Part shown: piece by piece, positions 25,235 through 33,738 of the stretch | Position numbering within the stretch: the first letter of the stretch is position 1 | Layout of the letters: every line of letters begins with the position of its first letter | DNA from: Polyangium sp. 6x1 | GTDB lineage: Bacteria > Myxococcota_A > Polyangia > Polyangiales > Polyangiaceae | Direction of reading: 5' to 3' | Assembly: GCF_029946515.1 (NCBI RefSeq) | Contig: NZ_JARZHH010000058.1 | Location: forward strand, 1 to 64,000 | Length of the DNA stretch: 64,000 bases | Notes under the pieces: model-generated | The model's input: the letters and a program-made list of their open reading frames with translations, nothing else | What the model was told of the DNA's origin: nothing | The model's database searches: none | Translations under genes and position numbers: made by a program

Positions 25235-26496
25235 GCGGCGGACCCCAGGTCCCGGACCGCCGACGCCGCTGCATAGTGGCCGCTGATCATCGCCGCCACT
25301 ATGCCACGGAAAAGCCCGCAGGCATCTCCGGCCACCCACGCGGGGGCGTCGAGCAGCCGCAGGTCGCCGTTCACCCGGGGATACCAGCCGACCCCTTCCA
25401 AGGTCGGGCCGATGAGCCGGGTCCCCCCGTCGACGACGGCCGGAAAGGCGGACGCGAGGTGGGACAGGCCTCGCACCATGATCTGCCGAAGCTCGGGGCC
25501 ATAGACGCGGTCGAAGGTCCGGAGCGCCGATGCTTCGCCATCGATCAGATCGCGCATGTCCACGGCGAAGTAGGAGTCCTCGTGCGTCATCGCGGCGAGC
25601 GCCGGGGCCATGGCCCGCGCGGCCACGGATTCATTCAGGATGCGCGTGTTGAATCCAACGTTCGATCGTCCGGTGGGAGGGCAATCCGAGCGTCCGGACA
25701 CGGTCCACAATCCCTGGGTCTTGGTGAGCACCGCCTCGCCGTTGCGGCACGCGCAGAACGTGCGCCATTCCACGCCGCCGTCCTGCGCGCGAAAGCGCAG
25801 CTTGGGGTCGAGTTGCTTCATGTCCCGGAAAAACGCGTATTGCGCCGGCTGCTCGATCCGGAACCCGACTTCCAGGCGGCGGAACGAGCGCTGCCGGGTG
25901 AGCTCCCGGAGCCGCAGAGGGCCGAATCGGCCGCTCGCCACGAGGAGCCGACGGGTACGCAGGGTGGATTCGTTGCCGTTCGCGTCGCGCAGCCCGAGAC
26001 AGAAGGAGTCCGCCAGAGGGTTGTACTGGGTGAACGCCACTTCCATCTCGCTCAGCACCGATGCGTCGACCCTGGAGACCATGTCGTCCGTGAGGGAGAT
26101 CCGGTCCTCCAGGGACAGGTAATCGGAGGGGTAGTCCTTGAGGACCCACTCCCCGGAGCCCACCGTGTACATGGCGGGATTCTGCGGGAAGGGCGGCGTA
26201 TCGAGGCCCGAGGATCGCAGGATGCTGCATACCCACTCGTAGGCGGCGCGGAGATCCGACGCGCGCGGCAGGGTCCACAGCTCGGTGGCGGAGGGAAAGA
26301 AGGAGAACTTTCCGTCGGAGAACAGGCCGGCTCCCCCATGGCCATGCGTCATGTCGTCCGTGGCATTGCGATCCCGCTTCTTCACCGGCTTGCCGGCGTC
26401 GATGATGGCCACGCGGAGCCCGGTGCCCGTGGCGCGCTGTGCGGCGGCCAGGCCAGCAGGCCCGGCGCCGACGATGGTCAGATCGAATTCGTTCAT
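25231..26496 (-). CDS. FAD-dependent oxidoreductase (COG2509-like)
   Basis: A 421-residue flavoprotein. The N-terminal dinucleotide fold is DLTIVGAGPAGLAAAQRA; next come a GHGGAGLFSDGKF motif typical of uncharacterised FAD-dependent dehydrogenases of the COG2509 group and a conserved C-terminal WVAGDACGLFRGIVAA, which closes the FAD site. Several Cys residues occur (FCACRNGEA). It lacks a signal peptide and is cytoplasmic. The ATG follows GAGGGG. It is the first gene of a four-gene operon and may have its own sigma-54 promoter about 200 nt upstream. The substrate is unknown. Confidence 0.88.
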   Translation of the reverse strand: MNEFDLTIVGAGPAGLAAAQRATGTGLRVAIIDAGKPVKKRDRNATDDMTHGHGGAGLFSDGKFSFFPSATELWTLPRASDLRAAYEWVCSILRSSGLDTPPFPQNPAMYTVGSGEWVLKDYPSDYLSLEDRISLTDDMVSRVDASVLSEMEVAFTQYNPLADSFCLGLRDANGNESTLRTRRLLVASGRFGPLRLRELTRQRSFRRLEVGFRIEQPAQYAFFRDMKQLDPKLRFRAQDGGVEWRTFCACRNGEAVLTKTQGLWTVSGRSDCPPTGRSNVGFNTRILNESVAARAMAPALAAMTHEDSYFAVDMRDLIDGEASALRTFDRVYGPELRQIMVRGLSHLASAFPAVVDGGTRLIGPTLEGVGWYPRVNGDLRLLDAPAWVAGDACGLFRGIVAAMISGHYAAASAVRDLGSAA

Positions 26497-26937
26497 ATCC
26501 CCTCGGTTGGCGTTCCTCTTTGGCTGCATGTCGCCGAGCGGCGTGGCGGCTCGATGGAGCGCATCCGGCCGTGGATCGTCCTGCGGAAGGCAGGCATCCC
26601 TCGTGGATGTCGCTCGGGTCGCGGCGCGCGCGTCGTCGTGATCGCGGCCTGCCACCCCGTACGGCTCGGTATCGAGCCCGACGAGGTGGAGCTCGCTTCG
26701 AGCGGGAGGTTTTGCAGCTCGCGTGCCAGCGCACTTCTGCGGGCTTTCCCGGGGTATTGCGGCGGCGCATGCGCCCGACCTCGCCTCCCCGCGGTCCGCC
26801 AGGGAAGCACGCGCGTTGCGCAATCACGCAGACGCGTGCAGGACGAGCGGACGCGACGTCGCCGCGCCTTCGGGACGAGCGTCTCTCACGACCTCGCGCG
26901 GCCGGCAGTCAGCTCAGGAACGTGGTTTTCGCGAGAT
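26497..26937. other. Intergenic region upstream of the FAD-NUDIX-HAD-MFS operon
   Basis: A 441-nt region holding the 3' flank of glgB and the leader of the operon. No frame has normal codon bias. A sigma-54-like sequence lies at 26714-26728. Confidence 0.5.
26714..26728 (-). promoter_or_regulatory. Candidate sigma-54 promoter for the FAD-NUDIX-HAD-MFS operon
   Basis: The minus strand reads TGGCACG-CGAG-CTGC followed by AAAA. The -24 box is perfect; the -12 box differs only in the first T. It would give a leader of about 205 nt. One such match by chance in the window is not excluded. Confidence 0.4.
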
Positions 26938-29289
26938 TCAGATTTCGCGTGCCGCTTCCGCGACCGCTTCCGCTTCCGCGACCGCTTCCGCTTCCGCGAC
27001 CGCTTCCGCTTCCGCCTCCGCGCCCGCTTCCGCCTCTACCTCCACGGGATCCTCCGCGAGCTCCGGCACCAGAAACAGGCCCGAAAGCGGCGGGAGCGTC
27101 AGCACGATCGACTGCGCGAACCCGTGCGAAGGCACATCTTCGCACTCCACGCTCCCCAGATTGCCGACCCCGCTCCCCCCGTACACCCGCGCGTCCGTGT
27201 TCAGCACCTCGAGATACCGGCACCGCCGCGGCACGCCGACCCGATACCCATATCGCGGTAATGGCGTGAAATTACCGACGAACACCACAAAAATCCCCTT
27301 CTGGATGCGCTTCGGGCACGGCTCCTCCGAGCCGTCCGGCTGCCGCGGGAAGCGCACGAACGAGGCCACGCTCTGGATCGCGTCATTCGCGTCGATCCAC
27401 GTGAACCCCGCCGGGCTCTCGTCGAGCTCCCAGAGCGCCTCGTATTTGCGGTAGATGCCGTTCAGATCCCCGAGGAGCTTCGACAACCCCGCGTGGTCCT
27501 GCTCCGCGACGAGCTCCCAGTCGAGCGCGCGGTCGTGGTTCCACTCTCGCCATTGCCCGATCTCGCCGCCCATGAAGACGAGCTTCTTCCCCGGGTGCGC
27601 CCACATCATCGCGTAGAGCGCCCGCAGGTTGGCGTGTTGCTTCCAGCGATCGCCCGGCATCTTCGAGAGCAGCGCGCGCTTCAAATGCACGACCTCGTCG
27701 TGCGAGAGCGGCAGGAGGAACCGCTCCGAGAACGCGTACATCAAGCCGAACGTGATCTTCGTGTGGTGGAAGGCGCGGAAGATCGGGTCGAGCGCGAAGT
27801 AATCGAGCGTGTCGTGCATCCACCCCATGTTCCACTTGAAATCGAAGCCGAGGCCGCCCACGTACGTCGGCCGCGTGACGCCCGGCCACGTCGTCGACTC
27901 CTCCGCGCAGAGCACGGCCCCCGGGAAATCGTGGTGCACGGCGTCCGACAGCTCGCGCAAGAACCGCACCGCGTCGAGGTTCTCCCGGCCGCCGTGCTCG
28001 TTCGGCGTCCACTCGTCCGGGTGCCGCGCGCCGTAATCGAGGTACAGCATCGAGGCGACCGCGTCGACGCGCAGCCCGTCCACGTGGAACGCGTCGAGCC
28101 AGTGGAGCGCGCTCGCGATCAGGAAATTGCGCACCTCTTTTTTGCCGTAATCGAAGACGAACGTCCTCCACTCGCGGTGCTCGCCCTTGCGCGGATCCGC
28201 GTGCTCGTAGAGCGGCTCGCCGTCGAAACGGCCGAGCGCGAAGGCGTCCTTGGGAAAATGCGCCGGCGGCCAGTCGAGCAAGACGCCGAGCCCGCGCGCG
28301 TGGCAGCGGTCGACGAAATATCGAAAATCGTCCGGCGTGCCGAAGCGCGAGCTCGCCGCGAAATACCCCGTCACCTGGTAGCCCCACGATCCGTCGAACG
28401 GGTGCTCCATCACGGGCAAGAGCTCGACGTGCGTGAAGCCGAGCGAAACCACGTACTCGACGAGCTCGTCCGCGAGCTCGCGGTACGTGAGCCACGCCCC
28501 CGGCCCGTCCCCCTTCCCCGGCGCGCGCTTGCGCCGCCACGAGCCGAGGTGGACCTCGTAAATGCTCATCGGCCGCGCGTGCGGATCCGCCTCGCGCCGC
28601 GCCGCCATCCAGTCGCCGTCGGTGAACACGAACGACCGCTCCGTGACCTTCGACGCGTGGCTCGGCCGAAGCTCCGCCGAAAACGCCACGGGATCACTCT
28701 TCATCAAAACGAGCCCGCTCGCCGTCTTGATCTCGTACTTGTACGTCGCTCCCGCGCGCACGTCGGGCACGAAGACCTCCCAGACGCCGGCCGTCGTGCG
28801 GCGCATCGTGTGGCGCTTGCCGTCCCAGCGATTGAAATCGCCGACGACGCTCACCCGGCGCGCCGACGGCGCCCACACGGCGAACGCCGTCCCCGAGACG
28901 CCGCGCACCTCCCCCACGTGCGCCCCGAGACGCCGCGGCAGCTCGCGCGCCGCCCCCTCCCCGGCCGGATCGAATTCGCCTTCCACGAGCGACGACGGAA
29001 AGGCATACGCGTCCCGCCCGATCGTCGTCCCGCGCGACGAGCGCACCTCGAGTCGGTACGGAAACGGTCCCTCTGCGCCCTCGAATGCGGCCTGGAAGAT
29101 GCCGCCCGGGTGCACGCGCGCCATCGCGCGCGGCTTGAGGTTCGGATCGTCGGGACGCACGACGATCGCGAGCGCCTCCGGCCGGAACGCCCGCACGACG
29201 AGCCGCCCGTCCTCGCGATGAGGTCCGAGCGAACGGTGCGGATCCGTGGAGTCCGCCGCTGCGATGCGATCGAAATCATCTGCTCCCAT
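26938..29289 (-). CDS. glgB: 1,4-alpha-glucan branching enzyme
   Basis: A 783-residue glycogen branching enzyme (GH13) that cuts alpha-1,4 chains and rejoins them as alpha-1,6 branches. The N-terminal CBM48/branching domains (RAFRPEALAIVV; VWAPSARRVSVVGDFN) are followed by the catalytic barrel: region DGLRVDAVASMLY contains the nucleophile Asp, CAEESTTWPG the acid Glu, and LPLSHDEVVH the stabilising Asp. The beta domain is C-terminal. Length is close to the family norm plus an unusual tail of about 30 residues rich in EAEA, encoded by an 18-bp repeat. The start MGADDF follows GAGGG. Upstream in-frame sequence is a receiver-domain fragment. No other glg gene is nearby. Confidence 0.95.
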   Translation of the reverse strand: MGADDFDRIAAADSTDPHRSLGPHREDGRLVVRAFRPEALAIVVRPDDPNLKPRAMARVHPGGIFQAAFEGAEGPFPYRLEVRSSRGTTIGRDAYAFPSSLVEGEFDPAGEGAARELPRRLGAHVGEVRGVSGTAFAVWAPSARRVSVVGDFNRWDGKRHTMRRTTAGVWEVFVPDVRAGATYKYEIKTASGLVLMKSDPVAFSAELRPSHASKVTERSFVFTDGDWMAARREADPHARPMSIYEVHLGSWRRKRAPGKGDGPGAWLTYRELADELVEYVVSLGFTHVELLPVMEHPFDGSWGYQVTGYFAASSRFGTPDDFRYFVDRCHARGLGVLLDWPPAHFPKDAFALGRFDGEPLYEHADPRKGEHREWRTFVFDYGKKEVRNFLIASALHWLDAFHVDGLRVDAVASMLYLDYGARHPDEWTPNEHGGRENLDAVRFLRELSDAVHHDFPGAVLCAEESTTWPGVTRPTYVGGLGFDFKWNMGWMHDTLDYFALDPIFRAFHHTKITFGLMYAFSERFLLPLSHDEVVHLKRALLSKMPGDRWKQHANLRALYAMMWAHPGKKLVFMGGEIGQWREWNHDRALDWELVAEQDHAGLSKLLGDLNGIYRKYEALWELDESPAGFTWIDANDAIQSVASFVRFPRQPDGSEEPCPKRIQKGIFVVFVGNFTPLPRYGYRVGVPRRCRYLEVLNTDARVYGGSGVGNLGSVECEDVPSHGFAQSIVLTLPPLSGLFLVPELAEDPVEVEAEAGAEAEAEAVAEAEAVAEAEAVAEAAREI
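26961..27014. repeat. 18-bp tandem repeat, three perfect copies, in the 3' end of glgB
   Basis: The unit CGACCGCTTCCGCTTCCG occurs three times without change, with partial copies on both sides. Being 6 codons long it keeps frame and encodes a Glu/Ala/Val-rich tail. Confidence 0.85.
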
Positions 29290-29370
29290 CGGCCCTCGCT
29301 CGCGCATCATCCGGCACACCTCGTACCCGGTTTTCCCGGGCAAGCCAATCTCGTCGAGCAGCACCCCCTC
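29290..29370 (-). pseudogene. Response-regulator receiver fragment fused in frame to the glgB start
   Basis: The minus-strand frame just ahead of glgB reads VLLDEIGLPGKTGYEVC and MMRERG. This closely resembles the phosphoacceptor segment of receiver domains (normally V-L-L-D-x-x-L-P-x-x-D-G-Y-E-V). Only about 25 residues survive, with no upstream half and no output domain, so it is a remnant. It borders the divergent hybrid kinase gene. Confidence 0.45.
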
Positions 29371-29584
29371 CAGCCGCTCGCGGCGAGGCGATCGCCACCG
29401 CCGCGAGCCCGCCCTGGGCCGTCCGCTCCTCGTGCCGTCCGCGGAGGAGCCCACGTACGGCCCGGGCCGGATGAACGAAGGGCGGAGACTCCCTACACGG
29501 AAAGCCGGGACGGTCCGAGTTCGCCCAAGGCGGCCTGCGTTCACGATATCCCGCTGTTCGAGCGACGCAGGAGAACGAGCGCGG

Positions 29585-31651
29585 ATGGGCGACGGACGAA
29601 CGAGCGCAGGCCCTTGGGAGGAGGAGGAGGGCACGGAGTTCCACCTCCCGACGCCGAAGGTGCTGATCGTGGACGACACGCCCGCGAACCTGCTCGCCTT
29701 CGAGGTCGCGCTGGATCCGCTCGGCTACGAGATCATCAAGGCGGCGTCCGGGCGCGACGCCCTGCGATACCTCCTCGCGATGGATGTCTCGCTCGTCCTC
29801 ATGGACGTGCAATTGCCGGACATGAACGGCATCGAGACCGTCAAGCTCATCAAGCAGAGCCGGCGGCACCGTTACATCCCGATTCTCTTCATCACGGCCG
29901 TGCATCGCAGCATGTCGTTCATCCTCGAGGGCTACGAGACCGGCGCCGTCGATTACGTTTTGAAGCCTTGCCAGCCGAGCATCCTCCGCTCGAAGGTGAC
30001 GGTCCTCGTCGAGCTCTTCCGGCAGAAGGAAATCGTCAAGCGGCAGGCCGCGCTCCTCCGCGCGCGCGAGCGCGAGGCGCTCGAGCGACGGTGCGAGCTC
30101 CGCTATCAAGGCGTCATCGAGGCCATGCCCATCTGCGTGTGGACCGCGAACGGGAGCGGGCATTTTCATTACGCGAACGACGCGTGGTCCCGGTACGCGG
30201 GGCGCGGCGGCCGGAGGAACGTGGGGCGCGGGCTGCTCCAAGCGCTGCACCCGGACGATCGGGGACCCGTGCTCTCGGTATGGCGCAAGGCGCTCGGGCG
30301 GCGGCTCGGGGTGACCGTGCAGGCGCGGCTGCGGCGGTCGGACGGGGTCTATCGCTGGCACATCGCCCGCGCGGTGCCGCAGCGAGACGAGGTCCGCGTG
30401 ACGGGGTGGATCCTCACGGCGACCGACATCGACGAGCAGAAGCGCGCCGAGGAGGCCGCGCACCGGGCGCGCAAGGAGGCCGAGGCCGCGAACTGCGAGC
30501 TCATGAAAGACGAGTTCCTCGCGACGGTCTCGCACGAGCTCAACACGCCGCTCACGGCGATCGTCGGCTGGTCGAGCCTGCTCCGCGCGGGCGCGCTCGA
30601 CGGCCCGATCGCCGAGCGCGGGCTCGCCACGATCGCGCGGAGCGCCGAGGCGGAGCGGCGGGTCGTCGAGGACATCCTCGACGCCTCGCGCATCGCGACC
30701 GGCCGTCTCCAGGTCCACCTCGCGCCGATCGATCCGACGGCGATCATCGACGAGGCCATCGACGCCCTGCGGCCGCTCGCGCAGGCGAAAGGGGTCACGT
30801 TCGAATGCGAGGTGAAATCGAGCGACGAGGTGATGATGTCCGATCCCGATCGGCTGTGGCAGATCACGTGGAAGCTCGTCTTCAATGCGATCAAATTCAC
30901 GCCGTCCGGCGGGCGCGTCGACGTGCGGTTCGAGCACCTCGGCAAGCGATTCATGCTGACGGTGTCGGACACGGGCGAGGGAATCGCGCCGGGCCTCCTG
31001 CCGCAGGTGTTCAACTATTTCAGCCAGGAGGACGGCTCGACGCGGCGCAAGCATGGCGGGCTCGGGCTCGGCCTCGCGATCGTGCGCAAGCTCGTGGAGA
31101 TGCACGGCGGGTCGGCCTCCGTGACGAGCGCGGGCAAGGGGGCGGGCGCGACGTTCACGGTGTCGTTACCGTCGCGCGAGGCGCCGGAGGGCGCGGGGCT
31201 CGCGGCCGAAATGCCGCGCGTCACGAATTACGAGCGGCGGCTCCTGGAGGGGACGCGGGTGCTCCTGGTCCTTCCGGACGCCGAGGCGAAGGGGCTCGCC
31301 GCGGACGTGCTGCAAAGGCGAGGCGCGGCGGTGTTCTCGGTGGCGTCGACGGAGGAGGCGGTGGGCTTCGCGGCGGAATCGGCGCCGGACGTGGTGGTGA
31401 GCGATCTGGGGCTCCGCGGGGGAGACAGCCTCGCATTCGTGGAGCGATTGCGGGCGCGCGATGGAAGGGCGCTGCCGGCGATCGCCGTGCTGGAGGCGGG
31501 CGAGGCGGATCAGATCTGGCAGGCGCTCGCGGCGGGGTTTCGCGGGTACGTCGCGAAGCCGATCCATCCGGCGCACCTCGTGGCGGCGATTGCGCGGATC
31601 GTGCGCGGGCGGGACGAGGCCGTGCCATCGGACGCGCGGGCGCAGGCTTGA
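29585..31651 (+). CDS. Hybrid histidine kinase: REC-PAS-HisKA-HATPase-REC
   Basis: A 688-residue cytoplasmic sensor kinase with no membrane segment. An N-terminal receiver (about residues 25-140; VLIVDDT, phosphoacceptor in LVLMDVQLPDMNG, Lys in VLKPCQ) comes first. A PAS domain follows (about 165-275; HPDDRGPVL). The H-box is FLATVSHELNTPL, followed by an ATPase domain with FNAIKFTP and DTGEGIAPG. A C-terminal second receiver has its aspartate in VVVSDLGLRGG and Lys in VAKPIHP. In the second receiver the usual N-terminal acidic pair is replaced by LVLPD, so it is atypical. Divergent from glgB; the partner is not evident. Confidence 0.92.
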   Translation: MGDGRTSAGPWEEEEGTEFHLPTPKVLIVDDTPANLLAFEVALDPLGYEIIKAASGRDALRYLLAMDVSLVLMDVQLPDMNGIETVKLIKQSRRHRYIPILFITAVHRSMSFILEGYETGAVDYVLKPCQPSILRSKVTVLVELFRQKEIVKRQAALLRAREREALERRCELRYQGVIEAMPICVWTANGSGHFHYANDAWSRYAGRGGRRNVGRGLLQALHPDDRGPVLSVWRKALGRRLGVTVQARLRRSDGVYRWHIARAVPQRDEVRVTGWILTATDIDEQKRAEEAAHRARKEAEAANCELMKDEFLATVSHELNTPLTAIVGWSSLLRAGALDGPIAERGLATIARSAEAERRVVEDILDASRIATGRLQVHLAPIDPTAIIDEAIDALRPLAQAKGVTFECEVKSSDEVMMSDPDRLWQITWKLVFNAIKFTPSGGRVDVRFEHLGKRFMLTVSDTGEGIAPGLLPQVFNYFSQEDGSTRRKHGGLGLGLAIVRKLVEMHGGSASVTSAGKGAGATFTVSLPSREAPEGAGLAAEMPRVTNYERRLLEGTRVLLVLPDAEAKGLAADVLQRRGAAVFSVASTEEAVGFAAESAPDVVVSDLGLRGGDSLAFVERLRARDGRALPAIAVLEAGEADQIWQALAAGFRGYVAKPIHPAHLVAAIARIVRGRDEAVPSDARAQA

Positions 31652-31765
31652 AAGGGAGGGACGCGCGGGGCCGGCCTCGCACTTTCCCAGGGAGGAAGAC
31701 AGGACGCGTACCCCACGAGGCCCCGGAAGTTGCCGCGAAGGGGCGCCGTTGGTATCCCTCGGCCC

Positions 31766-32107
31766 ATGAAACACATCGGCTGGCTGCTCGCGGCGCTGAC
31801 CCTCGTCTGCGGCTGTGGCTCGGAGATCGGTCCGAATCAAGCGGACGGGAGCGATTGTAACGTCCTCAAGGACGAGACCGCATGCGGCCCGGCGTCGTAC
31901 TGCGATCCCGGGGATCACGTGAACGGCGTCTACCCGCGACGCCACACCTACGGGCTGACCCGCGACAAGAGCCACGTGGTCGGCACCTGCAAGCCGAAGG
32001 GCGGCCCCGGCGCGGCGTGTAACGGCCCCGCATCATGCATCAGCAAGATCTGCTTGCACGCCCCCGACGAGAAGTCGACGACGGATAGCAAGGGCACCTG
32101 TAAATGA
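31766..32107 (+). CDS. Cys-rich lipoprotein
   Basis: A 113-residue predicted lipoprotein (MKHIGWLLAALTLVCGCG gives signal and lipobox). The mature part has about eight cysteines (SDCN; TACGPASYCD; GTCK; AACNGPASCISKICL), suggesting disulfide stabilisation outside the cytoplasm. The ATG directly before the hydrophobic stretch is chosen over an upstream ATG. No family is recognised. It lies downstream of the hybrid kinase, 114 nt away. Confidence 0.7.
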   Translation: MKHIGWLLAALTLVCGCGSEIGPNQADGSDCNVLKDETACGPASYCDPGDHVNGVYPRRHTYGLTRDKSHVVGTCKPKGGPGAACNGPASCISKICLHAPDEKSTTDSKGTCK

Positions 32108-32115
32108 GTCACACG

Positions 32116-32292
32116 CTACGAAGCCCTGTCGAGCTCTTCCCCTAGCTCGATGAGCAGGCCGCGCAGCCAGCTCACCCCGGGGTCCCCCTGCCGCCGCTCG
32201 TGCCACGCCGCGCGTACATAAAACCCCGGGAGCTCCACCGGGGGCGGGAATGCGCGCACGGCGAGCCCGGCGGCGCGCGCGACCCGCCGTGA
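32116..32292 (-). pseudogene. C-terminal fragment of a LysR-type regulator
   Basis: The minus strand encodes a tail with LAVRAFPPPVELPGF, YVRAAWHERRQGDPG and WLRGLL, typical of the end of LysR substrate-binding domains (x-x-P-P-V-x-L-P-x-F ... W-H-x-R). No HTH or first half is present upstream. It is a broken gene next to the converging Cys-rich lipoprotein gene. Confidence 0.5.
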
Positions 32293-32330
32293 AGCAATTC
32301 GTGCGCGACCACGCCGAACAGTTTTGAGAA

Positions 32331-32978
32331 TCAGGGCACCGGCTCGCACGGACGTTTCACCAGGTGAATGTGCCAAAGCGCGCGCCACGCCTCGCAATCC
32401 TCCTTGGTCTCCGCGCAGAAATGGCGCCACTCGTTGTCCTTGTCGCGGCGATAGGAATTGTACTCGTGGTAGTACGCCGAGCAGAACGCGCTCGATCGAG
32501 CGCCGCAGCTCGAATAGGTGGGGACCGAGTCGCCATACGATCGGCTCGGGCACGCGCTGGGATCGATCGAGCAGATGCTCTGCGACTCCAACGCATTCCC
32601 GCTCGGTGCCTCGGGGATCTCGGAGGAGGGCGCCGCGTCGTCTCCCCCGCCCTCGCCTTCGACGTCGTCTCCTCCGCCCGGACCGGCGACGGGGGCGCTC
32701 TCCGGGCGCACGCGGGAGGTCGCCGGGATTCTCTCCGGCACCACGGGGAACGCTTCCTTCGCCTTGATCATCTTCGCGCGAACCTTGTCGCACGCGCTAC
32801 GCTCTCGCTTGCACCACGAGACTTCGTGCGGCGTGATCGCGTGCGCACAGAACCACCCCTCGCCCTCCGGCGGCTCGGGCGCGCCGTCGGGCGCAGCGTG
32901 GCGCGCGCGGCTCGGGCCGCAGCAGATCCCCGCGATGGAGAGCGCGAGGGCGAGTGCTACAATGGGCCGGGCACGCAT
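32331..32978 (-). CDS. Lipoprotein-like protein of unknown function
   Basis: A 215-residue exported protein. The N-terminus (IVALALALSIAGICCG) looks like a lipoprotein signal. A central low-complexity Gly/Asp/Glu/Pro stretch (about residues 95-130) is followed by a Cys-rich C-terminal half with SICSIDPSACPS, FCSAYYHEYNSYRR and HFCAETKEDCEAW. The aromatic and Cys content suggests a small extracytoplasmic domain. No family is recognised. An upstream antisense frame is a shadow. Confidence 0.65.
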   Translation of the reverse strand: MRARPIVALALALSIAGICCGPSRARHAAPDGAPEPPEGEGWFCAHAITPHEVSWCKRERSACDKVRAKMIKAKEAFPVVPERIPATSRVRPESAPVAGPGGGDDVEGEGGGDDAAPSSEIPEAPSGNALESQSICSIDPSACPSRSYGDSVPTYSSCGARSSAFCSAYYHEYNSYRRDKDNEWRHFCAETKEDCEAWRALWHIHLVKRPCEPVP

Positions 32979-33033
32979 GAGGCGATGCTAGGGCATGGGC
33001 GGGCAATCCGTCCACCCGATCGAGCCACGCACA

Positions 33034-33621
33034 TCACTTGCGCAGCGGGGGATAGAGCTTCTGGACCATGAAGCTCGCCCGCGGATACCCCGCGGCGGCG
33101 GCGCTGGCCATCACGCGCAAAACGGCGGAGGCAGGTAAATCCTTGCCGGCCGCGATGAGGACCTCCCCAGGAAATGGAGCGTCGGGACGAACCTGCCTCC
33201 AGAGCTCCTTCTTGTTCACGAGCAGCGCGCGAAGCTCGTCGAGCTGGACAGGCTCGACGGCCTCGATGATCTCGGGCGTCTCGGCCACGACGACGCCGTC
33301 GACGGTCACGTGGTGGCGATCGACGACGACCATGGGAGCGTCCACAATATCCTCGCCGTGGAATGCGGCCGGAAGACCGGGCAGACGTAACGGGCCGCAG
33401 CACTCTCCCGAGGCCGAGAACGCGGGGAACAGGCCGAACGCGTAGCAGGCGAGCGGCAAGATGAAGGCGAGGACGACGGGCGCGCGCACGCCGGGCAGCG
33501 TGCGCCACGCGCGTGGAGGGCACTGAAAGAAGCGCAAGGCGATGCGGCGAAGAAGGCGCGGGCCAGGGGGACGGATGACGTGGGCGTCCGGGTCGGGGCG
33601 GCGGCGAAGAAGTCGGAGCAT
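33034..33621 (-). CDS. ExbD/TolR-like single-pass membrane protein
   Basis: A 195-residue protein with one transmembrane segment (about residues 45-65, VVLAFILPLACYAFGLF) after a basic cytoplasmic N-terminus. The periplasmic part (VVVDRHHVTVDGVVVAETPEI; LLIAAGK-like PGEVLIAAGKDLPASAV; YPRASFMVQ) resembles the C-terminal domain of ExbD/TolR. ExbD proteins couple proton motive force to outer-membrane transport, but no ExbB/TolQ gene is adjacent. The start may be further upstream (33714). The family call is moderate. Confidence 0.5.
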   Translation of the reverse strand: MLRLLRRRPDPDAHVIRPPGPRLLRRIALRFFQCPPRAWRTLPGVRAPVVLAFILPLACYAFGLFPAFSASGECCGPLRLPGLPAAFHGEDIVDAPMVVVDRHHVTVDGVVVAETPEIIEAVEPVQLDELRALLVNKKELWRQVRPDAPFPGEVLIAAGKDLPASAVLRVMASAAAAGYPRASFMVQKLYPPLRK

Positions 33622-33738
33622 ACAGCCGGAGGGTAGGACGAGCGGGGCCGTGAAAGATTGGTCCCGGCGAGCAGCGAACGGAGGCACGGGGACGCCTTCC
33701 GCCCGGAGCGTCACGTTCCGGAGGCCTCGACCTTCGTT

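Noticed and set aside
26909-27223. Gly/Arg/Ser-rich frame opposite the glgB tail
   Set aside because: Out-of-frame reading of the 18-bp repeat.
27493-31860. A 1455-codon open frame antisense to glgB that then runs out of frame through the hybrid kinase gene
   Set aside because: It crosses two clear genes and has low-complexity Arg/Ala/Gly composition.
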